64,000 bases of DNA from Roseateles koreensis (GTDB lineage: Bacteria; Pseudomonadota; Gammaproteobacteria; Burkholderiales; Burkholderiaceae_C): assembly GCF_028595305.1 (NCBI RefSeq), contig NZ_JAQQXS010000015.1, forward strand, positions 1-64,000, read 5' to 3'. A program made the translations under genes and the position numbers. Below, in pieces: positions 36,533 to 46,000 of this stretch (position 1 is the stretch's first letter; every line of letters starts with the position of its first letter). A model generated the notes under the pieces. The model made no database searches and had not been told where the DNA came from. It saw nothing but the letters and a program-made list of their open reading frames with translations.

Positions 36533-37414
36533 ATGAAAATCCTTTTGCTCGGGAAAAATGGCCAGCTCGGCTGGGAATTGCAACGCGCCCTGGCCCCGCT
36601 CGGCGAGGTGATTGCGCTGGACCGTCATGACGGCGGCGACCTCGGCGATAACGCCCAACTGCAAGCCACTGTACGTCGCGTGGCACCCCAGGTCATCGTC
36701 AACGCGGCGGCCTATACCGCTGTCGACAAGGCGGAGTCTGAACCCACGGCGGCCCACCAGATCAACGCCGCCGCACCCGCCTTGCTGGCGAGCGAAGCGC
36801 AGGCTCTACAAGCGCTGTTGATTCACTACAGCACCGACTACGTCTTCGACGGCAGTGGCGATCAGCCGCGCAAGGAAGACGCCGCCACCGGTCCATTGAG
36901 CGTCTACGGCGCCAGCAAACTGGCTGGCGAAGAGGCCATCCGCGCCAGTGCTTGCCAGCATCTGATTCTGCGCACCAGCTGGGTGTATGCGGCGCGCGGC
37001 GGCAATTTCGCCAAGACCATGTTGCGCTTGGCGGCGGAGCGCGAGCAACTCAAAGTGATCGCCGACCAACTCGGCGCGCCCACGGGTGCCGATTTGCTGG
37101 CCGATGTCACCGCCCACCTTTTGCGCACCGCGCAAAAGCAGCCCGACTTGTGCGGCACCTACCACGCAGTGGCCAGCGGCGAAACCAGCTGGCATGCCTA
37201 CGCGCAGCATGTGATCGAGTTCGCACGCCAAAAAGGTTCGGCCATCAAGGTCGCACCGGACAACGTTCTGGCCATTCCGACCCGCGACTATCCAACGCCA
37301 GCGCAGCGCCCACTCAACTCACGACTGTGCAATCAAAAGCTGCAACAGGCCTTCGGCTTGGTGTTGCCCCACTGGCAGCGAGGCGTCGACCGCATGCTGG
37401 CCGAAATTCTCTAA
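36533..37414 (+). CDS. rfbD: dTDP-4-dehydrorhamnose reductase
   Basis: A 293-residue SDR enzyme that performs the last, NADPH-dependent step of dTDP-L-rhamnose synthesis. [14 protein letters not shown] is the nucleotide-binding loop, [12 protein letters not shown] and [10 protein letters not shown] follow, and [10 protein letters not shown] carries the catalytic Tyr and Lys. It begins 12 bases after rfbB and ends 13 bases before rfbA, so the cassette is cotranscribed. Confidence 0.95.
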   Translation: MKILLLGKNGQLGWELQRALAPLGEVIALDRHDGGDLGDNAQLQATVRRVAPQVIVNAAAYTAVDKAESEPTAAHQINAAAPALLASEAQALQALLIHYSTDYVFDGSGDQPRKEDAATGPLSVYGASKLAGEEAIRASACQHLILRTSWVYAARGGNFAKTMLRLAAEREQLKVIADQLGAPTGADLLADVTAHLLRTAQKQPDLCGTYHAVASGETSWHAYAQHVIEFARQKGSAIKVAPDNVLAIPTRDYPTPAQRPLNSRLCNQKLQQAFGLVLPHWQRGVDRMLAEIL

Positions 37415-37427
37415 GGCAACCAACACC

Positions 37428-38315
37428 ATGACAACGCAACGCAAGGGCATCATCCTCGCCGGCGGTTCGGGCACCCGCCTGCATCCCGCCACCCTGGCCA
37501 TGAGCAAGCAGTTGCTGCCGGTCTACGACAAGCCCATGGTGTATTACCCGCTTGCCACGTTGATGCTGGCCGGCATCCGCGACATTTTGCTGATCAGCAC
37601 GCCCCAAGACACTCCGCGTTTTGAAGCTTTGCTGGGCGACGGCGCACGCTGGGGCCTGAACATCAGCTACTGCGTGCAGCCCAGCCCCGACGGTTTGGCC
37701 CAGGCCTTTATCCTCGGCAAGACTTTCATTGACGGCGCGCCAAGTGCCCTCGTTTTGGGCGACAACATCTTCTACGGCCACGACTTTCAAGGCCTGCTCG
37801 GCAACGCCCATGCAAGCCGCGCCGGCGCCACTGTGTTTGCGTACCATGTAACAGACCCTGAGCGTTACGGCGTTGTCGCCTTTGATGCCCACAAAAAAGC
37901 CTTGTCGATTGAAGAAAAGCCGGCCGTACCCAAGAGCAACTACGCGGTGACCGGCCTCTATTTCTACGACGAACAGGTGTGCGACATCGCCGCCAGCATC
38001 AAGCCCAGTCCGCGCGGCGAGCTGGAAATCACCGACGTCAACGCCCGATACCTCGCACAAAACCAGTTGCAGGTAGAAATCATGGGCCGTGGCTACGCGT
38101 GGTTGGACACCGGCACCCACGACAGCCTGCTGGAAGCCGGCCAGTTCATCGCCACATTGGAAAAACGCCAAGGCCTGAAAGTCGCCTGCCCCGAAGAAAT
38201 TGCCTACCGCTCAGGCTGGATCACTGCGGACCAACTGGCCGCCCTGGCCAAGCCACTGGCGAAAAATGGATACGGCCAATATCTGCAGAAACTGCTCACC
38301 GACACCGCGTTCTGA
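37428..38315 (+). CDS. rfbA: Glucose-1-phosphate thymidylyltransferase
   Basis: A 295-residue enzyme that makes dTDP-glucose from dTTP and glucose 1-phosphate, the first step of rhamnose synthesis. [11 protein letters not shown] is the nucleotide-binding signature, [16 protein letters not shown] and [10 protein letters not shown] follow, and [13 protein letters not shown] and [13 protein letters not shown] are typical of RmlA/RfbA. The length is as expected. Confidence 0.96.
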   Translation: MTTQRKGIILAGGSGTRLHPATLAMSKQLLPVYDKPMVYYPLATLMLAGIRDILLISTPQDTPRFEALLGDGARWGLNISYCVQPSPDGLAQAFILGKTFIDGAPSALVLGDNIFYGHDFQGLLGNAHASRAGATVFAYHVTDPERYGVVAFDAHKKALSIEEKPAVPKSNYAVTGLYFYDEQVCDIAASIKPSPRGELEITDVNARYLAQNQLQVEIMGRGYAWLDTGTHDSLLEAGQFIATLEKRQGLKVACPEEIAYRSGWITADQLAALAKPLAKNGYGQYLQKLLTDTAF

Positions 38316-38319
38316 CCCC

Positions 38320-38871
38320 ATGAAGATCACCCCCACCGCACTGCCCGAAGTGCTGATCGTCGAGCCCCGCGTGTTCGGCGACGCCCGAGGCTTTTTTACC
38401 GAGAGCTGGAACGAGCAAACCTTCAACAAGTCCGTTGGCAGCGAGGTTCGTTTTGTGCAAGACAACCATTCGCGCTCGGCGCGGGGGGTGCTACGCGGCA
38501 TGCACTTTCAACTGCCGCCCCACACGCAAGGAAAATTGGTGCGCGTGGTCAATGGCGCCGTGTTTGACGTAGCGGTGGACATGCGCCGTAGCAGCCCTAA
38601 TTTCGGCCGCTGGGCGGGTGTGGAGCTGAGTGCTGACAATCACCGCCAGTTGTGGGTGCCGCCCGGTTTCGCGCATGGCTTTCTGGTGCTGAGCGACACG
38701 GCAGACTTTCTCTACAAGACCACCGACTTCTACGCCCCGCAAGCAGAAGGCTGCGTGCGCTGGGACGACCCCAGCATCAGCATCCAATGGCCTGACGTGG
38801 GTGTTGCTCCCCTGCTGGCTGAGAAGGACGCCAAGGCCCCGCTGCTGGGCGAGGCCAAGTTCTTCGACTGA
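38320..38871 (+). CDS. rfbC: dTDP-4-dehydrorhamnose 3,5-epimerase
   Basis: A 183-residue cupin epimerase, third step of dTDP-L-rhamnose synthesis. ARGFFTESWNEQTF, SARGVLRGMHFQ (catalytic His) and VFDVAVDMRRSSPNFG are characteristic. The ATG at 38320 lies four bases after the rfbA stop. An in-frame reading that begins inside rfbA is rejected. It ends block 1 of the locus and converges on ugd. Confidence 0.95.
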   Translation: MKITPTALPEVLIVEPRVFGDARGFFTESWNEQTFNKSVGSEVRFVQDNHSRSARGVLRGMHFQLPPHTQGKLVRVVNGAVFDVAVDMRRSSPNFGRWAGVELSADNHRQLWVPPGFAHGFLVLSDTADFLYKTTDFYAPQAEGCVRWDDPSISIQWPDVGVAPLLAEKDAKAPLLGEAKFFD

Positions 38872-38883
38872 TCAACCAGGTGC

Positions 38884-38910
38884 TTCAACCGGCGGCATAG
38901 GCCGGTTGAA
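38884..38910. terminator. Stem-loop between convergent rfbC and ugd
   Basis: TTCAACCGGC (38884-38893) and GCCGGTTGAA (38901-38910) form a perfect 10-bp stem with a 7-base loop, 12 bases after rfbC and 2 bases after the ugd stop. No T tract exists on either side. Its position between converging units favours a bidirectional stop or 3' end protection. Confidence 0.5.
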
Positions 38911-38912
38911 AA

Positions 38913-40235
38913 TCAACGGCCGATGCCGTGATGCTCAATGCCCAAGGCCTTCATCAAGGTGGGCTCGTATTGATTGCGCCCGTCAAACACCACCGGTTGT
39001 TTCAGCGATGATTTGATCTGGTCGAAATCCGGACTCTTGAACTCTTTCCACTCGGTCACCAGCAGCAAGGCGTCCGCCCCTTCGAGTGCCTGCTCGGCAC
39101 GCTCCGTGAACTGCAAGCCCTTGGCATCGGCGAGCAAGCGCTTGGCTTCAGGCATGGCCACTGGGTCATAGGCGGCCACCGTCGCGCCACGCGCCAGCAG
39201 TTCTTTGACGATGACCAGCGCCGGGGCCTCTCGCATATCGTCGGTATTGGGCTTGAAGGCCAAGCCCCATATGGCAAAGTGGTGCCCCTTCAAGTCGGCG
39301 CCAAAGCGCGCCACCACCTTGTCGACCAGCAAGATTTTTTGCCGCTCATTGGCCTCTTCCACCGCGGTCAACACCCGCAGCAGAATGCCCTCGCCCTGCG
39401 CCGCGTGGATCAGTGCCTTAACGTCTTTGGGGAAGCAAGAGCCGCCATACCCCGCGCCGGCATACAAAAAGCTGTAACCGATGCGTGGGTCAGAGCCAAT
39501 CCCGCGCCGCACCCATTCGATGTCGGCGCCCACCTTTTCTGCCAGCAGCGCCATCTCGTTCATGAAGCTGATCCGCGTGGCCAGCATGGCGTTGGCCGCG
39601 TACTTGGTGAACTCGGCACTGCGCAGGTCCATCACGATCAAACGGTCATGATTGCGGGTGAACGGCGCATACAGCGCCCGCATCAACAGCGTGGCCTGCT
39701 CGTCTTCACTGCCGACAATGATGCGGTCCGGCTTCATGAAGTCTTCAACCGCTGCGCCCTCTTTCAAGAACTCGGGGTTGGAGACCACGGCGTAGGCCAT
39801 GTCGCTCAGCCCACGCTTGCCCAACTCATCGGCAATCGCTGCACGCACCTTGTCGGCGGTGCCCACGGGCACGGTGCTCTTGTCGACGATCACCTTGTAA
39901 TCGGTCATGCGCTGGCCGATGGAGCGGGCCGCTGCCAGCACGTACTGCAAGTCAGCCGACCCGTCTTCGTCCGGCGGCGTGCCCACACCAATGAACAAGA
40001 TGGTGCCGTGGTTGACAGCCAAGTCAACATCGGTGGTGAATTGCAGACGGCCTGCCGCCACGTTGCGGCGAACCACTTCGAGCAAGCCGGGTTCGTGGAT
40101 AGGAATTTCACCGTCGTTGAGGATGCGGATCTTCTCCGGGTTGACGTCCAGGCACACCACATGGTTGCCCATCTCGGCCAGGCAAGCGCCCGTCACCAAG
40201 CCCACATAACCCGTACCAATTGCGGTAACTTTCAT
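38913..40235 (-). CDS. ugd: UDP-glucose 6-dehydrogenase
   Basis: A 440-residue enzyme that oxidises UDP-glucose to UDP-glucuronate with two NAD+. [19 protein letters not shown] binds [17 protein letters not shown] and [15 protein letters not shown] are typical, and the catalytic Cys is residue 267 in [14 protein letters not shown]. It lies in a short two-gene minus-strand block with a UDP-glucuronate 4-epimerase-like gene upstream, giving a route from UDP-glucose to UDP-galacturonate. Confidence 0.95.
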   Translation of the reverse strand: MKVTAIGTGYVGLVTGACLAEMGNHVVCLDVNPEKIRILNDGEIPIHEPGLLEVVRRNVAAGRLQFTTDVDLAVNHGTILFIGVGTPPDEDGSADLQYVLAAARSIGQRMTDYKVIVDKSTVPVGTADKVRAAIADELGKRGLSDMAYAVVSNPEFLKEGAAVEDFMKPDRIIVGSEDEQATLLMRALYAPFTRNHDRLIVMDLRSAEFTKYAANAMLATRISFMNEMALLAEKVGADIEWVRRGIGSDPRIGYSFLYAGAGYGGSCFPKDVKALIHAAQGEGILLRVLTAVEEANERQKILLVDKVVARFGADLKGHHFAIWGLAFKPNTDDMREAPALVIVKELLARGATVAAYDPVAMPEAKRLLADAKGLQFTERAEQALEGADALLLVTEWKEFKSPDFDQIKSSLKQPVVFDGRNQYEPTLMKALGIEHHGIGR

Positions 40236-40272
40236 CCGTCATATCCCTCTAGGTCGGTGAATCAAGCCTTGA

Positions 40273-41280
40273 TCAAGCTTTGTAGTAGTCCCGGTACCAC
40301 GCAACAAAACGCGTAACACCATCGGGCACCGGCATGGCGGGGCGGAAGCCCGTCCAGGCGGCCAGTTCTTCCACATCGGCGTGGGTAGCAGGCACGTCGC
40401 CGTCTTGCAGCGGCATGAAGTTCTTCACCGCCACCTGACCCACCGCCTGCTCGATGGCCTCAATGAAGGACATCAGCGGAATGGGCGCATGGTTGCCGAT
40501 ATTGAAGACGCGATACGGCGCGTTGGAGTGTGCCGGATCGCTCTTGACTGCGTCATACCCCTCCAGCGGCGTGGCAACCCGGTCCAGGACCCGCACCACG
40601 CCTTCGGCGATGTCGTCGACATAAGTGAAGTCACGCACCATCTGGCCGTGATTGAACACATTGATCGGCTTGCCCTCAAGAATGGCCTTGGTGAACAAAA
40701 ACAGCGCCATATCAGGCCGGCCCCAGGGCCCATAGACCGTGAAAAAACGCAGTCCCGTGGTGGGTAGGCGGAACAAATGGCTGTAGGTATGCGCCATCAA
40801 TTCATTGGCCTTTTTGGTGGCCGCATACAGGCTCACTGGATGATCCACGCTGTGGTGCTCAGAGAAGGGCATCAAGGTGTTGCCCCCATAAACACTGGAG
40901 CTCGACGCATAGGCCAAGTGCTGCACGCCGTTGTGGCGGCAACCTTCCAAGATATTGGTGAAGCCGACGATATTGCTGTCGATGTAGGCGTGCGGGTTTT
41001 CGATCGAATAGCGCACCCCGGCCTGTGCCGCAAGGTGAACTACCCGGTCAAATTTTTCCGCGGCAAACAGCGCCTCCATCCCCGCACGGTCAGCCACGTC
41101 CAATTTGACAAATCTGAAACCGGGCAAAGGCGTCAAGCGCGCCAGCCGATCGAGCTTGAGTTGCGGGTCGTAATAGTCGTTCAGGTTGTCCAGGCCCACC
41201 ACCTGGTCCCCGCGCGCCAACAACAGCTGGCTGACATGCATGCCGATAAACCCGGCAGCGCCGGTAACGAGAACTTTCAC
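40273..41280 (-). CDS. UDP-glucuronate 4-epimerase-like NAD-dependent epimerase
   Basis: A 335-residue SDR epimerase of the CapI type. [13 protein letters not shown] binds [12 protein letters not shown] and [12 protein letters not shown] carry Ser, Tyr and Lys, and [17 protein letters not shown] is the signature of UDP-glucuronate 4-epimerases. It most likely makes UDP-galacturonate from the product of the adjacent ugd. The start is the GTG at 41280, with AGGGAGA upstream. An in-frame ATG at 41364 would add 28 unconserved residues. The 285 bases to wecB hold a divergent promoter region in which I see no clear operator. Confidence 0.9.
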   Translation of the reverse strand: MKVLVTGAAGFIGMHVSQLLLARGDQVVGLDNLNDYYDPQLKLDRLARLTPLPGFRFVKLDVADRAGMEALFAAEKFDRVVHLAAQAGVRYSIENPHAYIDSNIVGFTNILEGCRHNGVQHLAYASSSSVYGGNTLMPFSEHHSVDHPVSLYAATKKANELMAHTYSHLFRLPTTGLRFFTVYGPWGRPDMALFLFTKAILEGKPINVFNHGQMVRDFTYVDDIAEGVVRVLDRVATPLEGYDAVKSDPAHSNAPYRVFNIGNHAPIPLMSFIEAIEQAVGQVAVKNFMPLQDGDVPATHADVEELAAWTGFRPAMPVPDGVTRFVAWYRDYYKA

Positions 41281-41565
41281 GCAATCTCCCTGATTCGATT
41301 CACAACACGATCCGCCCACCCCAAACGCTGACGAGGGGAATGGTTCAAATATCGAGCCGTTCATTCTCGCCGAGTCTGCCAGACAGATAAAAAACGATTG
41401 TGTCGTTCTTCACGATAAGCAGATTAGGTCAGAATCATGACAGCCGTTTGGACTAGTCTTGGCAAGCGTTAAGTGTTTGAATCGCTGGCGCAGCCGGCAA
41501 CTATTCACCTTCAGACCCAACACACCCGTCACGCCACCTCCATCACACCATAGCGCGCACAGCCA

Positions 41566-42708
41566 ATGTCCCTCCCCTGCATCCACCTCATTGCCGGCGC
41601 ACGCCCGAATTTCATGAAAATTGCGCCCTTGGTCCGTGCCTTGCGCGCCGATGGCCGATTGAGTTGGAAGCTTGTTCACACTGGTCAGCATTACGACCGA
41701 AACATGAACGAGGTGTTTTTCGAAGAATTGGGCATTCCCGCCCCCGATGTGCGCCTGGCCTGCGGCGGTGGCACCCATGCTGAACAGACCGGCAAGATCA
41801 TGGTCGCCTACGAGGCGCTTTGCGCCGGCGAAAAGCCTGCTGCTTGCCTCGTGGTGGGCGACGTAAACTCGACACTGGCCTGCGCCATCGTGGCCAAAAA
41901 GGCTGGCATCCCGGTGGCGCACGTCGAAGCAGGCCTGCGCAGCGGTGACCTGCAAATGCCGGAAGAAATCAATCGACTGGTCACCGATGCCATCACCGAT
42001 TGGTTTTTCGTCACGGAGCCCAGCGCCGTTGAACATCTGACCCGCGAAGGCAAAGACCCCGCGCGTATCTTTCATGTGGGCCATGTGATGGCCGACAACG
42101 TGCTCTACCAGGCCGAAAAACTCAAGCAAATCGACACCAGCGGCCTCGACAGCGACACCTTCAAGCGCCAGATGGCTGCCCTGGCTCATCCGGGGCCCGC
42201 CCGCTACGGCGTGGTGACCCTGCACCGCCCCAGCAATGTGGACAACGCCGAATCGCTGTCTCGCATCGCAAGCATTTTGCGCTCTGTTTCACAGGCATTG
42301 CCCCTGGCATTTCCGGTCCATCCACGTACCCGCGGCCATCTCGAGCAGTTCGGCATCGACCTGGGGCCCCGGGTCACGCTCATGACCCCCCAGGCTTACA
42401 TGTCCTTCCTGCATCTGTGGAAAGACGCCGAAGTGATTCTCACCGACAGCGGTGGCCTGCAAGAAGAAAGCACCGCCCTGGGCATCCCCTGCGTCACACT
42501 TCGCGACAACACAGAGCGCCCGATCACCGTGGCACAGGGCAGCAACACCCTCGCCGGCACCGACCCGCAAGTGGTCACGCCCCTGGTACTCGCCCTCATT
42601 CGCGACGGTGGCAAACGCGGCCAACGCCCTGCGCTGTGGGACGGCAATGCCGCCAACCGCATCGCGGGCATCCTGGCAGACCGAGTCCTCGCCGCCCAAT
42701 CAAGCTGA
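41566..42708 (+). CDS. wecB: UDP-N-acetylglucosamine 2-epimerase (non-hydrolysing)
   Basis: A 380-residue cytoplasmic enzyme that converts UDP-GlcNAc to UDP-ManNAc. HTGQHYDRNMN near residue 40, VVGDVNSTLACA, HVEAGLRSGD and DSGGLQEESTALGIP with RDNTERP near the C-terminus are the family signature. It starts block 3 and is followed by a TagA/WecG-type transferase that in known systems uses UDP-ManNAc or UDP-ManNAcA, so the pair makes biochemical sense. Confidence 0.94.
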   Translation: MSLPCIHLIAGARPNFMKIAPLVRALRADGRLSWKLVHTGQHYDRNMNEVFFEELGIPAPDVRLACGGGTHAEQTGKIMVAYEALCAGEKPAACLVVGDVNSTLACAIVAKKAGIPVAHVEAGLRSGDLQMPEEINRLVTDAITDWFFVTEPSAVEHLTREGKDPARIFHVGHVMADNVLYQAEKLKQIDTSGLDSDTFKRQMAALAHPGPARYGVVTLHRPSNVDNAESLSRIASILRSVSQALPLAFPVHPRTRGHLEQFGIDLGPRVTLMTPQAYMSFLHLWKDAEVILTDSGGLQEESTALGIPCVTLRDNTERPITVAQGSNTLAGTDPQVVTPLVLALIRDGGKRGQRPALWDGNAANRIAGILADRVLAAQSS

Positions 42709-42762
42709 CACAGTTATCGGTCAACATCGGGCCCAACTTTCTGTTCTCACCGACAACCCAGC

Positions 42763-43551
42763 ATGACCGACCCCGCGCCACGGCCTGAAAATTCTGCGAC
42801 ACCGCAAATTGCTGTACTTGGTACGCCCATTGACCCGGTAAGCTGGGATGAGGCCCTGGATCGCATCTGGCAACTGGCGCGCCGCCGTCAAAGCGCCTAC
42901 GTGGGCATTTGCAACGCCCATTCCGTGGTCACCGCCAGGCAAGACCCGGCATTCAAAGCGGCACTCCGGGGCGCCGTGATGAATACGCCCGATGGCGCGC
43001 CCGTCGCCTGGATGCTCCGCAAGCTGGGTCGCCCCAGCCAAGAGCGCATTAACGGCCCGGACCTGATGATGCGCTATTGCGAACAGGCCAGTCAGCGCGA
43101 CGAAGCGATATATCTGTACGGCGCCAGCCCTGAAACCTTGGAGTTGCTGCAAAAGCGCCTCGCACGCGATTGGCCCACTTTAAAAATCGCAGGCGCTTAT
43201 TCACCGCCTTTCAAGCCGCCCAGCACCGAAGAAGACGCCGCCACCGCCCAACGTATCAACCAGTCTGGCGCCGGTACCGTCTGGGTCAGCCTCGGCTGCC
43301 CTAAACAAGAACTCTGGATGGCCCGCCAGCAAGGCCACATTAACGCTGTCATGATCGGTGTCGGCGCCGCGTTTGACTACCACGCCGGCACCCTCCGCCG
43401 CGCGCCGCCATGGATGCAGCAACGCGGGCTGGAATGGCTCTATCGCTTGTGCAGCGAGCCCCGGCGCCTTTGGCGGCGCTATCTGGTGACCAATACCGCC
43501 TTCATCGCTGGGGCGTGCAAGCAATTGTTGTCCCACAAAGCCCAAGGCTGA
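42763..43551 (+). CDS. WecG/TagA/CpsF family glycosyltransferase (GT26)
   Basis: A 262-residue peripheral membrane glycosyltransferase. Characterised members add ManNAc (TagA) or ManNAcA (WecG) to a lipid-linked sugar on the cytoplasmic face. ICNAHSVVTARQDP, NTPDGAPVAWMLRKLG, LYGASPETLELLQ, WVSLGCPKQELWM and GVGAAFDYHAGTLRRAP are diagnostic. It lies 54 bases after wecB and probably adds the second sugar to the undecaprenyl-PP-hexose made by the enzyme at 28777. Confidence 0.92.
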   Translation: MTDPAPRPENSATPQIAVLGTPIDPVSWDEALDRIWQLARRRQSAYVGICNAHSVVTARQDPAFKAALRGAVMNTPDGAPVAWMLRKLGRPSQERINGPDLMMRYCEQASQRDEAIYLYGASPETLELLQKRLARDWPTLKIAGAYSPPFKPPSTEEDAATAQRINQSGAGTVWVSLGCPKQELWMARQQGHINAVMIGVGAAFDYHAGTLRRAPPWMQQRGLEWLYRLCSEPRRLWRRYLVTNTAFIAGACKQLLSHKAQG

Positions 43552-43701
43552 TCAGACGTCTAGGCCGAGGGGGATGGGATTTCGGACCCTTTTGCCCCGC
43601 AGCCCATTGAATTTTGTGCGCGCTCAGCCATACAAACACCTGCTTACGCAGTGCAATCTTGCCCGGATTGCGTCTAGCCTATTGAGCCCTCGTCGCGAGC
43701 C

Positions 43702-43736
43702 GGTAACAAATTGGTCACGCTATTGGTGATGTTACC
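43702..43736. repeat. Inverted repeat upstream of the beta-helix gene
   Basis: GGTAACA (43702-43708) and TGTTACC (43730-43736) flank 21 bases that contain a direct repeat ATTGGT (43710 and 43722). This sits in the 294-base gap between the GT26 gene and the beta-helix gene, which is otherwise featureless to me, and may be an operator for the latter. Confidence 0.4.
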
Positions 43737-43845
43737 CATCCAAAATACCCAATCGCTCGCGAATCGCCGGGATCTCGTTGCAAGAGCCCTTGCGGAGTTG
43801 AGCAGAGCGCAAATCCAACCCACAACGCCAAAACCACACCCGACT

Positions 43846-45915
43846 ATGCACAGTGCCCGCCTGCTCGCTGCCGCCCTCCCCCTGCTGAGTGCCTTTGGCG
43901 ACGGCCGCGCTGACGCCACCGCAATTGCATCCGAGCAGCCCCCCTTGTCCGCACAGGCGGGCAGCGCCAACGCGCAGGCGACGTTGCTGACCGAACTCAT
44001 GCTGAGTGCCTACCCCGACGCCAAAGACATTCCTCAGTCCGCCTCCGGGTGCCGCATCGACACCGCCACCAACTGCGCCGGCTCATTGTCCGACCTCATC
44101 GCTCTGAGCCAGAACCGTCAATGGCAACAAATCGTCAGTGGCCGCTACCAACGGGTCACCATCAAACTGACCCAAGCCACCTACCGTATCGCCCAGCCCT
44201 TCAAACTGCGCTGGGGGACGGGTTTGACACAAGGCGTCGCCCTTGAAATCAGCGGCGCAGGTGCCAGCACAGTCTTGTCGGGTGCAGTCGTCATTCCAAA
44301 CTGGAACCGCGCCCCCACTCACCTTCCAAGCCGCGTGTCCGCCAAGGCCAGAAGCAAGATCTGGCTAGCTGATGTCAAGGCACTCCTGCCCAACCGCCTG
44401 CCACAAGCCACGCCACGCGGCTACGGTTTGCCCATCATGCCCATGACCGCCGAACTATTTGTCGGCACCACCATTCAACCCATCGCAAGCTGGCCCGACT
44501 CCGGTTTTGGAAAAATCGCCGTACCCAAATATTCCGGCGCCCCCATGAGCACGACCTTCAGCATTGAAGGCCGTTCTGCCGCCGACTGGCAAGACGAACC
44601 GGACCTCCGAGCCCACGGCTTTTGGCAATACGACTGGGCGGATCAAAACTACATCGTCGACAGTGTCGATGCCAGCAAAAATACGTTAACCCTGGCAGGC
44701 ACAGGTTCCCCTTACGGTATCAAAGCCGGTCAGCGCGTCCGTATCGAAAATTCGCTGCATGAGCTTGATTCACCGGGCGAATGGTACCTGGATCGCAATA
44801 CAAAAATAATTTATTGGATCCCCCCAGTCGGATTCAACGGGCAGGATACTGAAATATCCATCACACCCAACATATTCAACATTGAAAATTCAAATGGAAT
44901 TCATATAACAAATCTATCCATCGAAAAATTAACCGGCGATGGAATTCAAGTAAACAACTCCAGCAACATTCATATCAACCAAGTCAACATCCGACTGACC
45001 GGCAATCGCGCACTCACCATCGAAGACTCCAACAATTCAGGCATCAATAACTGCAATATTGAAGACAATGGCGAAGGCGGCATTACTATTTCCGGCGGCA
45101 ACCGCAAAACATTGCAAGCCGCAATGAATTTCGTCAAAAACTGTAGCATCACACGCTACAGCCGATTGGCGAAAACCATGAAACCCGCAATTCAAATGGA
45201 AGGTGTTGGCCATCAAATTTTGAGCAACACCATCTCCGATGCGCCGCACATGGCCATTTATTTCAAAGGCAATGATCATCTCATCGCTAAAAATGAAATA
45301 TTCAACGTAGTCAATGAAACCGGCGACGCCGGCGCTATTTATGTTGGCCGCGATTACACCGTCGAGGGCACCGTTATAGAAAACAATTTCTTCCACGACA
45401 TCAAAACCCGCCTGGGTGGTGCTGAAGTCAAAGGCGTGTATATCGACGACCAAGCATCCGGCATAACAGTGCGCTCGAATACATTTGCAAGAGTTCAACA
45501 ACCCGTATTCATCGGCGGCGGCCGCGACAACGTCATTGAAAACAACCTGTTCTTCATGAGCACGCCGGCCCTGCATGTGGATGCACGCGGCCTGACCAGC
45601 GACGCGGCCGAAACACACAACCCCGCAGGTACGTTACAACAAGGCCTTCGGGCAGTACCTTATAAAAGCTCCACCTGGTCAGCCCGCTACCCGCGGCTCG
45701 CCACTATTCAAGACGACCAAATCGGCGCACCGAAGTACAACACCTTCAAAAACAATACGCTGATCTTGAGCGCAGGGCCCAGCCTTGACAAAATCGCCCA
45801 ACCTTTCCTTACGATCAGTGGCAATCGTCATTTGACAGAAGCGTCCTTTGCCACCGCCATGCCATCGCAAAAGCGAATTCATCTTGACGATTTTCGGCTC
45901 ACCGCCGGGAATTAA
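43846..45915 (+). CDS. Secreted right-handed parallel beta-helix protein
   Basis: A 689-residue exported protein. A signal peptide (MHSARLLAAALPLLSAFG, cleavage near ADA) supports the ATG at 43846 over a TTG at 43711. The middle third (about residues 340-600) is a run of Asn/Ile-rich rungs such as NGIHITNLSIEKLTGDGI, NNSSNIHINQVNI and NNSGINNCNIEDNGEGGI, the pattern of pectate-lyase-like beta-helices. Its place among exopolysaccharide genes suggests a periplasmic or secreted lyase, epimerase or hydrolase acting on the polymer. No catalytic residues can be assigned by eye. Base composition shifts to AT-rich in the helix part. Confidence 0.8.
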   Translation: MHSARLLAAALPLLSAFGDGRADATAIASEQPPLSAQAGSANAQATLLTELMLSAYPDAKDIPQSASGCRIDTATNCAGSLSDLIALSQNRQWQQIVSGRYQRVTIKLTQATYRIAQPFKLRWGTGLTQGVALEISGAGASTVLSGAVVIPNWNRAPTHLPSRVSAKARSKIWLADVKALLPNRLPQATPRGYGLPIMPMTAELFVGTTIQPIASWPDSGFGKIAVPKYSGAPMSTTFSIEGRSAADWQDEPDLRAHGFWQYDWADQNYIVDSVDASKNTLTLAGTGSPYGIKAGQRVRIENSLHELDSPGEWYLDRNTKIIYWIPPVGFNGQDTEISITPNIFNIENSNGIHITNLSIEKLTGDGIQVNNSSNIHINQVNIRLTGNRALTIEDSNNSGINNCNIEDNGEGGITISGGNRKTLQAAMNFVKNCSITRYSRLAKTMKPAIQMEGVGHQILSNTISDAPHMAIYFKGNDHLIAKNEIFNVVNETGDAGAIYVGRDYTVEGTVIENNFFHDIKTRLGGAEVKGVYIDDQASGITVRSNTFARVQQPVFIGGGRDNVIENNLFFMSTPALHVDARGLTSDAAETHNPAGTLQQGLRAVPYKSSTWSARYPRLATIQDDQIGAPKYNTFKNNTLILSAGPSLDKIAQPFLTISGNRHLTEASFATAMPSQKRIHLDDFRLTAGN

Positions 45916-46000
45916 GCACCCCATCCTCCGTCAGCCAAGGAACCACAATAAACAAACTGCAACGCCAAAAAATATACTCAATCAATATATCTAGACAGCC

